DNA of 64,000 bases from Phytomonas francai (taxonomy: Eukaryota > Euglenozoa > Kinetoplastea > Trypanosomatida > Trypanosomatidae): NCBI GenBank assembly GCA_001766655.1, contig MJCC01000002.1, positions 1,075,366-1,139,365 of the forward strand. Reading direction: 5' to 3'. The translations under genes and the position numbers were made by a program. This document shows positions 38,875-47,820 of the stretch, piece after piece (the stretch's first letter is position 1; each line of letters starts with the position of its first letter). The notes beneath the pieces were generated by a model. The model made no database searches. It saw nothing but the letters and a program-made list of their open reading frames with translations, and was not told where the DNA came from.

Positions 38875-40611
38875 ATGCGACCATTCGGTGAAGAACGGGC
38901 CATGGTGTCGAGAACAATTCGCTTCGGTAATCTCTTTTTGGCCGTAGTGATGCTTATAGTTTCATTCTTAGTAACCACGTATTTCTTTGGTTTAGATGAT
39001 TCGCCTCACTACAGAGGAGGCTGCAACTTCACAAAAGTGCGTTTTGATCCACTTCCTTGCTTTCAGTGTGGTGAAAACGATCCCTACTACCAATGCATAC
39101 AATTCGAGCAAATTCGGCGCATTGCGCCTTTTCCAACTGTACCACACCGTAGTATTCCGATCGCTTCGGACGGTTACAGCCATGCTGAGGCTGAGCGCCA
39201 TATAAATCGGCTCTTCGACCCAATCATGCAGGAGCAAGAGGGGCTTATGTTAAGTGACTTTTTTAAGGAGTTTCTCTTCCAGTACCCTTTTATCTCTGCT
39301 AAAGGGGCTGTTTCAGAGGGCTCCTCTTCCGTAAAGGATACCCTGACAAAGCGTCCTGTCAATCCATTACATGTACTTCATCTATGTAGTGCATCTACTT
39401 GTGTTAACGCTTTTATAAGTCTTGCATTTATAGCACAAGCTAAATTCATCGATATGCCTGCTATCTCACTCTTTTCAATGGTCTACGGCGATGCTTTGAT
39501 TGCTCGCGCGATCTTGAAAGAACTTTATGTTAATGGTGTGCGGGTTCTGTCGTACTTACCGCGTACTGCAAACCTGTCTAGCGAGGTGAGCGCCGGATTC
39601 ACCCCTGCTTGTCAGCCACTATATGGCGCAAATTTTACCTTAGGAACAGCGGAGGGTGAAGCCCCAGTATCTGCTGTGCAAGTAAATTCGTCTGGAGTTC
39701 GGTGCGAGTACTATGTGCATGAAAAGGCAATGCTACTAGAAGCTGAGATGACCAGCCATTATTGCCGAACTTCAGAGGGTGAGGCAATGAACCTTACAGA
39801 GGTACATGACCGACATAAAGAAGCCCATGCCCAGTGGCCTTCCGCAAAAGTACGGGCTTTCTCTTCGGCACAATTTGAGGGGAAAGAAAATTATACGCTG
39901 CGTAACCTGCCTATTGATGTGGTTTACATTGATGTGGACCCCACGGATGCGGTAGGCGTCGTGGCGTACCTACACGGCATCCTAAGCGACGTCGAAGCCA
40001 GCGCGTTTCTGCCGCGACATTTGGTCGTAGCCGTGGATGCATCGGAATGGGGGTTCGATATTCTGTCCGCCGTCCAGTCCCTCCAGAGGCATCGTGGCTA
40101 TGACGTGCTCCCGCTTCAGGGGGCCTGCGTTTCGACGGGCGGCCCACCTCGTGCGGGGTGGATCGAGCCCGGGACCGCGTGGGCAACGCGGCTTGCGAGC
40201 GTTCAGAGCCCGCCCTGCGGCTCCGCAGGGCGTGGGGGTCGCGATACGGGGGCGCCGGGGTGTGTGCTTTTACTCACCCGCGATCGCCCGGCCGTGCGGC
40301 ATTACCTTCACCTCGCAGGCTCGAGGCACTATACCAGAAAGGGGGCGATGGAACGTTTTTTTTCGCAACCACCCCTTTCGACCATGAATTCCTCCGAGCA
40401 GCCAGCTCCTGCGAAGGGTGTTTCGTCACAGACGTCTAAAGGTAAGCATGGATTAATAGGCACACCTCTGCTGGCAATTCCGTGGGTTTGGGTAAGTGGG
40501 GTTGTCTCAGTGCTCATCTCATGGTTGCCCTATGGGCTGATTTTACTGCTCATTTGTGTGTTGCTATGGAACATGTCAAAGACATGGCGGCATCGGAGAC
40601 GGACAGCCTAA
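38875..40611 (+). CDS. Hypothetical membrane protein with N- and C-terminal TM segments
   Basis: 578-aa protein, not recognised, located between the two eL24 copies. The ATG at 38875 is used, since the frame opens at a TTG (38845). One TM lies near residues 20-38 (LFLAVVMLIVSFLVTTYFF), preceded by basic residues. A large lumenal-type region follows with NxT/S sites (NFT, NLS, NYT, NSS) and an N-terminal Cys cluster (C...CFQCGE...C). One or two TM segments lie near 530-565 (WVSGVVSVLISWLPYGLILLLICVLLW), with a basic KTWRHRRRTA tail. The lumenal part contains alternating strands (HVLHLCSAST; IDVVYIDVDPTDAVGVVAYLHGIL; RHLVVAVDASEWG) suggestive of a Rossmann/methyltransferase-like fold; this is weak. 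Bases 39940-40330 are strikingly GC-rich. Confidence 0.75.
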   Translation: MRPFGEERAMVSRTIRFGNLFLAVVMLIVSFLVTTYFFGLDDSPHYRGGCNFTKVRFDPLPCFQCGENDPYYQCIQFEQIRRIAPFPTVPHRSIPIASDGYSHAEAERHINRLFDPIMQEQEGLMLSDFFKEFLFQYPFISAKGAVSEGSSSVKDTLTKRPVNPLHVLHLCSASTCVNAFISLAFIAQAKFIDMPAISLFSMVYGDALIARAILKELYVNGVRVLSYLPRTANLSSEVSAGFTPACQPLYGANFTLGTAEGEAPVSAVQVNSSGVRCEYYVHEKAMLLEAEMTSHYCRTSEGEAMNLTEVHDRHKEAHAQWPSAKVRAFSSAQFEGKENYTLRNLPIDVVYIDVDPTDAVGVVAYLHGILSDVEASAFLPRHLVVAVDASEWGFDILSAVQSLQRHRGYDVLPLQGACVSTGGPPRAGWIEPGTAWATRLASVQSPPCGSAGRGGRDTGAPGCVLLLTRDRPAVRHYLHLAGSRHYTRKGAMERFFSQPPLSTMNSSEQPAPAKGVSSQTSKGKHGLIGTPLLAIPWVWVSGVVSVLISWLPYGLILLLICVLLWNMSKTWRHRRRTA

Positions 40612-40843
40612 CCCTTTTCACTCTTTCAAAACATCGAGGCAAGTAAAATTAAAAAACGATTCGATTGAGATGGTTTGCATAAATTTTCCAATTGTGTTAA
40701 TTCGATCGTTTCCACTGCTCGTTGTGTTGCAAGCTACTTTAATGCTGTTTGCAAACTCAACAGTGGAAGAATGCATACACTACTCTTGAGGTGTTGGTCT
40801 ACTAGGTCACAAAATACCTATTTGCCTACGTAGTCTTCTTATA

Positions 40844-40858
40844 ATATATATATATATA
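40844..40858. repeat. (AT)n microsatellite
   Basis: Short perfect AT alternation about 70 bp upstream of eL24 copy 2. Confidence 0.85.
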
Positions 40859-40913
40859 GTTTGTGTCTGTTTATCCATTATTTTGTTTTCTCGATAATTT
40901 TCTATCTTAAAGG

Positions 40914-40928
40914 TCCTTTTTTTTTTAG
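40914..40928 (+). promoter_or_regulatory. Predicted trans-splice acceptor for eL24 copy 2
   Basis: TCC followed by ten T and AG at 40927-40928. The ATG begins at 40931, so only two nucleotides (TC) would separate the spliced leader from the start codon if this AG is used. The alternative AG at 40911-40912 lacks a good tract. Confidence 0.6.
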
Positions 40929-40930
40929 TC

Positions 40931-41308
40931 ATGCGTACTCTCGAGTGTGAGTTTTCTCACTTCGCCGTGCACCCGGGCCACGGCCGCCGCTACGTGCCCT
41001 TCGCGTTCTTGTCCACGAAGCCGGTGCTGACCTTCTCCCGCCCCAAGTGCTTTGCGATGTACATGCGCAAGAAGAACCCGCGCTTCATCCCGTGGACGCG
41101 CACGTACCGTAGGATCCACCGCAAGATCACGACCGACCGCGTGACGCGTCGCCGCGCGGCCCGCACCGTGCAGGTGCCGCGCGCGATCGTCGGGGCGGAT
41201 CTCTCCTACATCCAGGAAGTTCGCGCCCGCGGCCACAAGGAGGATCGCACCGCCAAGGCAAAGGCCGTTCGCGCCGAAATGGCCGAGCGCAAGGCCGCCA
41301 AGAAGTAA
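40931..41308 (+). CDS. RPL24: 60S ribosomal protein L24 (eL24), copy 2
   Basis: 125-aa second eL24 copy. By eye its CDS differs from copy 1 at a single base, GCG to ACG at 41129, giving Thr67 instead of Ala67. Identity begins at the ATG and ends about 5 bases after the stop (TAAGCCG), with unrelated flanks and a different splice tract. Such coding-limited identity suggests gene conversion, or a duplication old enough for the UTRs to have fully diverged. The functional role is as for copy 1. Confidence 0.95.
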   Translation: MRTLECEFSHFAVHPGHGRRYVPFAFLSTKPVLTFSRPKCFAMYMRKKNPRFIPWTRTYRRIHRKITTDRVTRRRAARTVQVPRAIVGADLSYIQEVRARGHKEDRTAKAKAVRAEMAERKAAKK

Positions 41309-41654
41309 GCCGTGAGCTAAAGTACAGAGGACTATAAGGACAACTCTTTCTTGTCTTTTTACTATATCTTGATAAAAAAAATTAAAAAGGATTGCTATGC
41401 TTCGCATATATGCATACGCTGTTTGTGTTCATTCATAACTAGTTTTAATCTGCATAAATGTCAATAATACTTCCATTCTATTATTTTTTCAATGCTGTTT
41501 TTAGGGCCGCAGATACGTGCTACTTGCTTGCTTTAGTGGTTTTGAGGACTCATAAATTTTATGATTTAAAGAAAATAATAATAAAAGCATTATTTATTAT
41601 TATTAAAGGAATTTTTCTAACAAATTCTTCCTGAGTTTACCCTACTACTGCATC
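41309..41654 (+). other. Intergenic spacer with triplet-repeat hairpin
   Basis: 346 bp, AT-rich, with T runs at 41484-41490 and 41498-41503 and an inverted ATA/TAT triplet repeat (41574-41604). No gene is visible. Confidence 0.55.
41574..41604. repeat. AT-only inverted repeat (potential hairpin)
   Basis: Left arm 41574-41585 (AATAATAATAAA) and right arm 41593-41604 (TTTATTATTATT) are perfect reverse complements around a 7-nt loop. It lies about 50 bp upstream of the HOP1 ATG. It probably arose from an (AAT)n microsatellite meeting an (ATT)n one; it may fall in the HOP1 5' UTR. Confidence 0.75.
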
Positions 41655-43331
41655 ATGACCGCAACAGTGGCCGCGGTTACTCAAACCCAAAGCTTAGCAG
41701 CGATTCGCAACTTCATTCGTGTATCCATTTCATGCATCACGTACGCTCGTGGCTTGTGTGGTGATGACTCATTTGAGCAGAGGTCCTTTTTAGGCTTGCC
41801 ACTCAAGCACATCATTCCCAACTCGATGGAGGCCACTACGATTTCCAGGTGGATTGAAAAGGGTGCGTTTGATGCTTTGAATAGAAACTACTTAAAGGAG
41901 ATGGCGCTGTGTGTGTACAACGGTGACTGCTCCGAGACGCTGGAAAGTTACTGCTTTGGTTTTACGTACAGCGAAGATGGGCAACGCGCTCGAATGACGC
42001 TCTCTTCATCTCAACAAGTACTACCACCACCACCAACATCAACGGACGCCGAGACGACGCAAGAGAAGCAGCAGTGTACGGAAGGACCTCGACAATTACC
42101 GTTGTCGACGCTTCGAAATCGGCGGTGCTCAAAACAAGAGGTGCAGCAAGTTCTAACGAGTATTATCACAAAACTTGTGGAGGTGGTAGAAAGTCTTCCG
42201 CCTCTTCTAAGGGAACGGGTCTTAACGATGCGATTGACTTATTATGATGAGGTTACCCCAAAGGATTATGAGCCGCCCTGCTTTGCGCCAGCCAGCGGGC
42301 GCATGGTGCGCTTCTACCTGGAAGAGCAAAAGCACAACGTGAACATCGGTTCTATGGATACGAACCACCACATATTCTCTGTCTCGATCCGTCACCCACT
42401 TCTTTCCAGGGTGAAAGCCAAGTTCCTTCGGCATGAAAAGGATCCTGAGCGGACCATTCAAACTGACAGGAGCGGCACAGCTATGAACTCGTGGCTAAAC
42501 GACGTAACCACCGGCCTCAGCTATCCGTCTTTGGTGCAAAGTAACCCATTTAGAAGGGTTGAAGGCTACGACTGCGTTGAAGAGGAGAATCCTCCGGGGC
42601 GTGATGTTAACGCGAACGGCTCCACCAGCCGATGTCGTACGGCTGCTACCCCACCGCGAACCGATGTCGACACCTCCACCTCGCTTGCACAGCTACTATC
42701 CAAACCACCGCCGCTTCGTATGAGCGAGGTGGCTTGTTTGATACTAGTGGCATTTATATTCCTGAAGACGTCACCTAGGAGTGGTGGTCGTGGCCGACTG
42801 GCCTTCTCTGAAATAAAAGATTACCTCCGTGAGTCCTGCCCGCTTGATATTTTGCCTACCGCTGCTCTGAAAGTTGTCCACAAGCTGTTGATGGAAGGCT
42901 ACCTGCAGGAGATCAAGAAGGAGGGAAATACCATCACAGACGAGAAGATTTCTCATACCAAGCCACGTGATAGTGGCGCAGCCGATCTCGGACGACGAAG
43001 TGGGGGCAATGGGGCGGGAACGAGGTCCCAGGCTACTATTTCTGCTCCAAAGCTTCAGAAACCACAATACCCGTGTGGCATCTTACCAGAGATCTTAGGC
43101 AAGGACGCGCCAGAAGTGTTGTCGGACGACGTGCAGTGGGAGCTGTCTAGGGAGCACCCTTCTCCAGCCATTCTACAAGGGCTTCTGCGCCATCCACAGG
43201 TCATTGAAATACTTTCCGCAGCAGAACAGGAAATGCTACGACGTATTTGTAGTGTGGCTGCGCCGCGCTGTGGTAAGGTAAATGGTAGGGGGCCGCGGGC
43301 CACTTGCGCTGCTTCGGCGACGCGAGATTAG
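41655..43331 (+). CDS. HOP1: HOP1-like HORMA-domain meiotic protein
   Basis: 558-aa meiotic chromosome-axis protein. The N-terminal HORMA domain (about 14-270) is clear: LAAIRNFIRVSISCITYARGL, FLGLPLKHIIPNSMEATTISRW and EKGAFDALNRNYLKEMALCVY match the Hop1/HORMAD start; SIRHPLLSRVKAKFL closes it. A Pro/Thr/Gln-rich insertion sits at about 120-150. Residues 350-420 (MSEVACLILVAFIFLKTSPRSGG...FSEIKDYLRES...VVHKLLMEGYLQEI) look like a winged helix, as in the chromatin-binding region of Hop1. The C-terminus is Arg/Ala-rich and could hold the closure motif. Hop1 organises the axis and promotes inter-homologue recombination. Its presence fits evidence for meiosis in trypanosomatids. Confidence 0.85.
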   Translation: MTATVAAVTQTQSLAAIRNFIRVSISCITYARGLCGDDSFEQRSFLGLPLKHIIPNSMEATTISRWIEKGAFDALNRNYLKEMALCVYNGDCSETLESYCFGFTYSEDGQRARMTLSSSQQVLPPPPTSTDAETTQEKQQCTEGPRQLPLSTLRNRRCSKQEVQQVLTSIITKLVEVVESLPPLLRERVLTMRLTYYDEVTPKDYEPPCFAPASGRMVRFYLEEQKHNVNIGSMDTNHHIFSVSIRHPLLSRVKAKFLRHEKDPERTIQTDRSGTAMNSWLNDVTTGLSYPSLVQSNPFRRVEGYDCVEEENPPGRDVNANGSTSRCRTAATPPRTDVDTSTSLAQLLSKPPPLRMSEVACLILVAFIFLKTSPRSGGRGRLAFSEIKDYLRESCPLDILPTAALKVVHKLLMEGYLQEIKKEGNTITDEKISHTKPRDSGAADLGRRSGGNGAGTRSQATISAPKLQKPQYPCGILPEILGKDAPEVLSDDVQWELSREHPSPAILQGLLRHPQVIEILSAAEQEMLRRICSVAAPRCGKVNGRGPRATCAASATRD

Positions 43332-44051
43332 CCAAAGTTGCTCGGCACGTGACAAATCCCTCCCTGTATTGTTGTGCATCCTTTTTCTGCACAGAGTAAA
43401 TGTCAGTGTTTGTACAGAAGCATTTTTTAGGTGCATTGCTTCCCGAAGTCTTGCATTTCCTCCACCTATCCCCCCCTTTTTTTACCTTTTCACAGATTTT
43501 ATCTTTCCCTCCCATCACACATTATATATATCGTTTAAAATTCGAGTGGGCCCATGCTATTGATGTGTCCCTGATTACTCCTTTACGTTTATGCTATTAT
43601 TCATCATATCTCCTTCAAAAAAGAGACATCGTTAATTCAACCAAACGTCCTTGCTTTCTCTGCTCTTGATGATTTTATTGATTGCAACCCCAACGAACCA
43701 AATATTATTCATTCATGCCGAAACTTGGCGAATGCGATGCATTGAACACTATACTGCCTCTATTTCACCATGCAAAGCACTTTAGTTTTATTAAAAGAAA
43801 ACACAATAGAGGAAAAGACACCTATTTGTATTGTTTTCTTTATTTCACAGTGTTTCGATTTCATTTAGTATAAATAGTACTCTAGAATTTTTATTACCTT
43901 CCTTGCTTTAGTCTAGTAATAATAATTATTATTATATTTACCGCCTATCGGTAAGTCCCCGTGTTTCAACCTCATTATAGCATAGGAAGAAAAGGAGAAA
44001 GAGTAGGACAGATCAATAGGAGTAGCTAAGAGACACCAACTGGGTTCGAGC
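43332..44051. other. Intergenic spacer, 720 bp
   Basis: AT-rich, with C/T stretches at 43455-43515 (CCTCCACCTATCCCCCCC then T7) and 43894-43917, and AAT/ATT triplet runs at 43918-43937. Short hydrophobic ORFs here (for example 43682-43873) have no supporting features. No RNA gene is visible. Confidence 0.55.
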
Positions 44052-45128
44052 ATGATTTCTCAACTGTGTTTTCGTTCACGACCGGTGGCTCTGAGAGCGA
44101 CGGTGGAGGTGCTGTGCGGTGGGCTTGAGTTGGGTGCCACCTTGCAAACCTCCCGACGCTCATACCACGGGTTTCACTTTGCTAGCCCACACAGTTGGTC
44201 TCTTCCCTATGGCGCGAAATCGACCAACGTCTCGAAAGAGGAGCTTGACGATATTCGCTACTTCACCGATCGGCCACGCGAGAAGTGGGATTACCACCGA
44301 GTGGATGAAAACATCAACTCATCTTCCGAATTTCGTAACACAGAGGGCCGCGAGTCCTTCTTCCAGGGTCAGCGTGAGGATAACTCCACGATAAACGAAG
44401 GTAGTCTTCACACCCCCTCACACTACCGTTTGTACGAGTACTTTGATGAGTATACGAAGCCCGGTACGAACACCAAGGCCGCTGCCGCCCAGGCTGTGAA
44501 GGAGCAGTGGGATGCGAAGGAGTTTTACTACCCAGGGGAGGTGTGGAAAAAAAACAGACCCGGCTTCCGCAGCGTCCCCAAGGAGCTCCTGAATCGTCAA
44601 ACCTGGTACCACTGGAGCGATACCATCATGAAGTGGGATGAAATCCAGCCGACGATGCGGACGCGTTCGTGGAATCCGGACTGGCCGCCGCCCGGCTACC
44701 ACGTCCCGAAGCTGCAGTGCAAGAAGGAGTTCCACTTCGGCGTGGAGGAGGACGGACTAGTGTCGGAGGTGGAGCGGTTCAACTGGTACCGTTCATGGAT
44801 TGACAACAACCTGCGCGCGGGTTGGCTTGAGATTCCGCTGTTTATCATGCTCTTTGGAACCTTATACTACCTCGCGCGAAACGCGATGTCCGTTATGAGT
44901 ATGCGATCGGTAATGAGCAACCTGTTCTACCCAGGTCGTCATATGGTCCGTCCCTTCGGCGTGCCCCAGGACTGGGAGAATGGGTGCTTCTGGTGGCAAC
45001 AACCGCTTGAAGACTTTCCGAATCAGGGAGAGGTATGGTTCATGAATCAAAGCCGCTTTGGGTATATCAACCACATCAAACAACGAGACGCACGCGAACA
45101 AACATTAGCGGATGCCGAGATGCAGTAG
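44052..45128 (+). CDS. Probable mitochondrial inner-membrane protein, kinetoplastid type
   Basis: 358-aa protein, not recognised. The N-terminus (MISQLCFRSRPVALRATVEV...LQTSRRSYHGF) has Arg/Ser content and lacks acids, typical of a mitochondrial presequence. The middle is rich in Trp/Tyr/Pro (WYHWSDTIMKWDE, WNPDWPPPGYHVPKL). One TM helix lies near residues 262-277 (EIPLFIMLFGTLYYLARNAM), flanked by NNLRAGW and basic residues. The C-terminal part has NGCFWWQQPLEDFPNQGEVWF and ends in a charged helix. Size, single TM and aromatic content suit an accessory subunit of a respiratory or ATP-synthase complex; that is inference only. Coding GC is high relative to flanks and the frame is intact. Confidence 0.75.
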   Translation: MISQLCFRSRPVALRATVEVLCGGLELGATLQTSRRSYHGFHFASPHSWSLPYGAKSTNVSKEELDDIRYFTDRPREKWDYHRVDENINSSSEFRNTEGRESFFQGQREDNSTINEGSLHTPSHYRLYEYFDEYTKPGTNTKAAAAQAVKEQWDAKEFYYPGEVWKKNRPGFRSVPKELLNRQTWYHWSDTIMKWDEIQPTMRTRSWNPDWPPPGYHVPKLQCKKEFHFGVEEDGLVSEVERFNWYRSWIDNNLRAGWLEIPLFIMLFGTLYYLARNAMSVMSMRSVMSNLFYPGRHMVRPFGVPQDWENGCFWWQQPLEDFPNQGEVWFMNQSRFGYINHIKQRDAREQTLADAEMQ

Positions 45129-45699
45129 TTATATGATAGAGAAAAGAGTGGACGAGTAGCAAAAGTGCTAGTTAGGTTCCTTTTATCGTTGAACGGTTGG
45201 CATTGCGGTATTCGATGTCGCTGTACTGACTCGATTCGCGACGCGCTTTGGTCGACTGACTTTATATTCCGTATTTTCATATATATATATTGCTTCCGTG
45301 CGTACTAATTGCAACAGTAGAACTAGGAGTGATGTAGTACTAAAACTTGAAAAAAAAAGACTTCGCTTTGTTGGCTTTATGATTGCCATTATCAACATAT
45401 TCATGTCTGATAATGTGTTTCGGTGCGTATCGTAAGGGGCTTACAATTTCAATGTTCAATTTGATATCTATCATTTGTGTTGTTATTGTCCTTATGCTCT
45501 TGATTCATGCAGCTTCAGTTCAAAACCAGTAAATATATATTTGCTAATTCATTTATACGTAACAGTTTCTTTAGATTTTAACGTACTCACTTAAAAAGGT
45601 TTTGTGCACAACATACCAACGCATTAAGAGTAAACATTTGCATATCCTTTTGGGGATTTCAAACACACAAAAAGCGTGTTGACTCATCTACTGTCCTGC
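45129..45699. other. Intergenic spacer, 571 bp
   Basis: AT-rich with a short AT run at 45280-45289 and an A9 run near 45350. No gene can be supported. The downstream gene's frame is open from 45676 (GTG), but the first ATG is 45700. Confidence 0.5.
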
Positions 45700-47214
45700 A
45701 TGTCGTCTACTTCGTCAACACTGTATTTGCTTCTGGTATTGTTTTGCCTTTGTTATGGATGCCCTCTATGCAGGGCTGTAGATAACACAAATTCGGAGGA
45801 TGCGGGTTTTGTGCCAAATGTGCTGACCTTTCCGAATATGGATGAATTCACTGAAACGACCTTAGCGTTACAAACGCCTTTGGTCCTCGTAGTTTCCAAT
45901 AAGGATGACCCAACGGAATGGGAAACTATATGGGAACCGTTCGTTCGGGAACTGAGTTTATCACTCCATGACTTTCTTATAAAGGTGGGTTACGTGGCTT
46001 CTCAGTCAAAAGTCGGCGAGGCTCTCCAGGATATTTACGCCTTCAAGGCCCCTGCCTTGATGTTTTTTGATGGTTTTTTAGCGAGTTCGCCATTAAACTC
46101 TTCAATTCTTGGAAAGTTTCCAAAGTTTTATTCTGGAGAACTAGACTACAAACTGGTCTTGCGCTGGATATTGCAGTCCATCTCACCTGACTTTATCACT
46201 CGTCTGGAGCACGAAAATGATCTTTTCGATTGGCTTAACAAAATGCCTGAATATCCGAAACTGCCTAAAGTTCTTTACTTTACCAGGAATCCTTATGTAG
46301 GGCCAGTGTATCGTCTCCTAAGCCAAGCCATGCATCCAGATGCGATATTCGGCGTAGTTGTGGATGCTTTTGATGGCGATCCAAGGAAAAATGCGCTTGC
46401 GCAGCGGTACAACATTAGCCAAAAAAGTGAGTTACCTGTGCTTCTTGTTCTGCATCGTCATGATAGTGGTAAGGCCGGTGTGGAGGATGAGGTACACCGC
46501 CTCGAATCAGTTACGGCAAAGAGTACTCTTCAGAGCCTCATCGATATTCTCTTGAAAGATATTCCAGAGGCATCTGCTAATATCGTGCGAGAGTCTGGGG
46601 AAGGGATTGATTCTATAACTATTGAAAAATTATGGGGAAGGCGTTTGTACATTCTTGGGGAGGCTGAAAAGGAACGACAAGAGATCCTTAATTACACAGA
46701 AAAGGAGACTTCCAGCCCATTTGCATCCTACAACACTCCTGTAGTGGTCCACACACAAGTAGAGTGGGAAAAAAATTGCATCCACTTGCCAACAGGGCAC
46801 CAGTGTTTGGTTACTTTTACTGAATCGACATCTATAGATCGGGAGTTTTCAATTTTGAAAAGGGTTGCGGAAAAAATTGCGGGGTCGGTTGGTGCAGAAA
46901 TAGTGCAACGGGCTCACTTCGTCGTCGCTGATGCTGCAACCAGTGGGGAGTTGATGGAGTTCTTCGGCATAAGACCTGGACATCTCCCTGCTGTAGTCCT
47001 AATTGCGAGTGACACTCAGATGTACTACATCTTTGATGGTTCGCTTTTGGATGACCGCCTCGTGGAGTTTTTACAGTCCAAATTGCAAGCCCAGACTCCT
47101 TCAGGTGGCAAATCGTTTAGATCGCAAAAAATGCCTCCTTTTTCAGTACCCAATGGTGATGCCCTTAAACATCCCTCTGGGGAGGGTCAAGAGAGAAACG
47201 AAGGTGATTTATAA
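45700..47214 (+). CDS. PDI-like protein with thioredoxin folds, lacking CxxC (secretory pathway)
   Basis: 504-aa protein; ATG 45700 chosen over the upstream in-frame GTG. Signal peptide at residues 1-27 (LYLLLVLFCLCYGCPLC). Three thioredoxin-like units are suggested. First, residues 30-150, with a cis-Pro-type strand APALMFFDG near 118. Second, about 185-285, with LPKVLYFTRN and SELPVLLVL. Third, about 345-465, with CLVTFTES, ELMEFFGI, LPAVVLIAS and YIFDGSLLDDRLVEFLQ. No CxxC active site is visible in any unit, so a redox-inactive chaperone or scaffold role is more likely than disulfide isomerase activity. No KDEL-like C-terminus is present (ends NEGDL). ER location is inference. Moderately AT-rich codon use. 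Confidence 0.65.
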   Translation: MSSTSSTLYLLLVLFCLCYGCPLCRAVDNTNSEDAGFVPNVLTFPNMDEFTETTLALQTPLVLVVSNKDDPTEWETIWEPFVRELSLSLHDFLIKVGYVASQSKVGEALQDIYAFKAPALMFFDGFLASSPLNSSILGKFPKFYSGELDYKLVLRWILQSISPDFITRLEHENDLFDWLNKMPEYPKLPKVLYFTRNPYVGPVYRLLSQAMHPDAIFGVVVDAFDGDPRKNALAQRYNISQKSELPVLLVLHRHDSGKAGVEDEVHRLESVTAKSTLQSLIDILLKDIPEASANIVRESGEGIDSITIEKLWGRRLYILGEAEKERQEILNYTEKETSSPFASYNTPVVVHTQVEWEKNCIHLPTGHQCLVTFTESTSIDREFSILKRVAEKIAGSVGAEIVQRAHFVVADAATSGELMEFFGIRPGHLPAVVLIASDTQMYYIFDGSLLDDRLVEFLQSKLQAQTPSGGKSFRSQKMPPFSVPNGDALKHPSGEGQERNEGDL

Positions 47215-47820
47215 TTCAAGCCTTAGACTGAGCCCCAAATGGCTTTCATTGTCGCTTCGATGCAAGCAATACAGAAAAAAGAGTTATATGTGCCAAATGA
47301 TAATCATCTTCCATACTTCTTCTTTAGCAATGAGCATTTGCCATTAAATTCTTGTCTTTACATTTTTTCCCGCCAGATCCTATGTTGTTTTAAGCTTTGA
47401 CTTTACGTTCCCTTCTTTCTGTTTTTGTGGCCTGCAATACAATATTGTTTGAAGGGAGGCAAAGATCTTATGAGGCAACAGATGACAAAATGCAATAGCT
47501 AGAAGTTAAATTCGTATGTGATCTTCATGAACCTTCGTGTTCATTGCCAGCTTGCCCTTAGTATCACAATAATCGACATGTAAAAACTATATTTTGAAAA
47601 CAAATTATATGCACCTGGATTCTTTGGTGAGCTACAGTAAGTTCCTATTGCTAATTTCCGAACCTATTTATTTAGTGGAATGATTAAATACATAGTCATC
47701 CCTCAAGACATCGAATATTAAGGCAAACTCTTTACGGAAGGGTTTTTTTTTTGCTTTTCAAATAAAGATAGCATCCTGTATAGTAACTTAGAAATATAAA
47801 TAAAAAATACCTTTGATTAA
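47215..47820. other. Intergenic spacer, 606 bp
   Basis: AT-rich; includes a T11 tract near 47742-47752 followed by GCTTTTCAAATAAAGATAG, a likely acceptor region for the phosphatase gene. No RNA gene is visible. Confidence 0.5.

Larger units (their letters stand above)
40612..40930 (+). other. Intergenic spacer before eL24 copy 2
   Basis: 319 bp. Includes an (AT)n run at 40844-40858 and the eL24 acceptor T tract at 40914-40926. It shares nothing obvious with the sequence upstream of eL24 copy 1. Confidence 0.6.

Noticed and set aside
41504..41514. GCCGCAGAT shared between the end of eL24 copy 1 and the spacer after copy 2
   Set aside because: Nine bases only, with no extended similarity around it; likely chance rather than a duplicated 3' UTR remnant.
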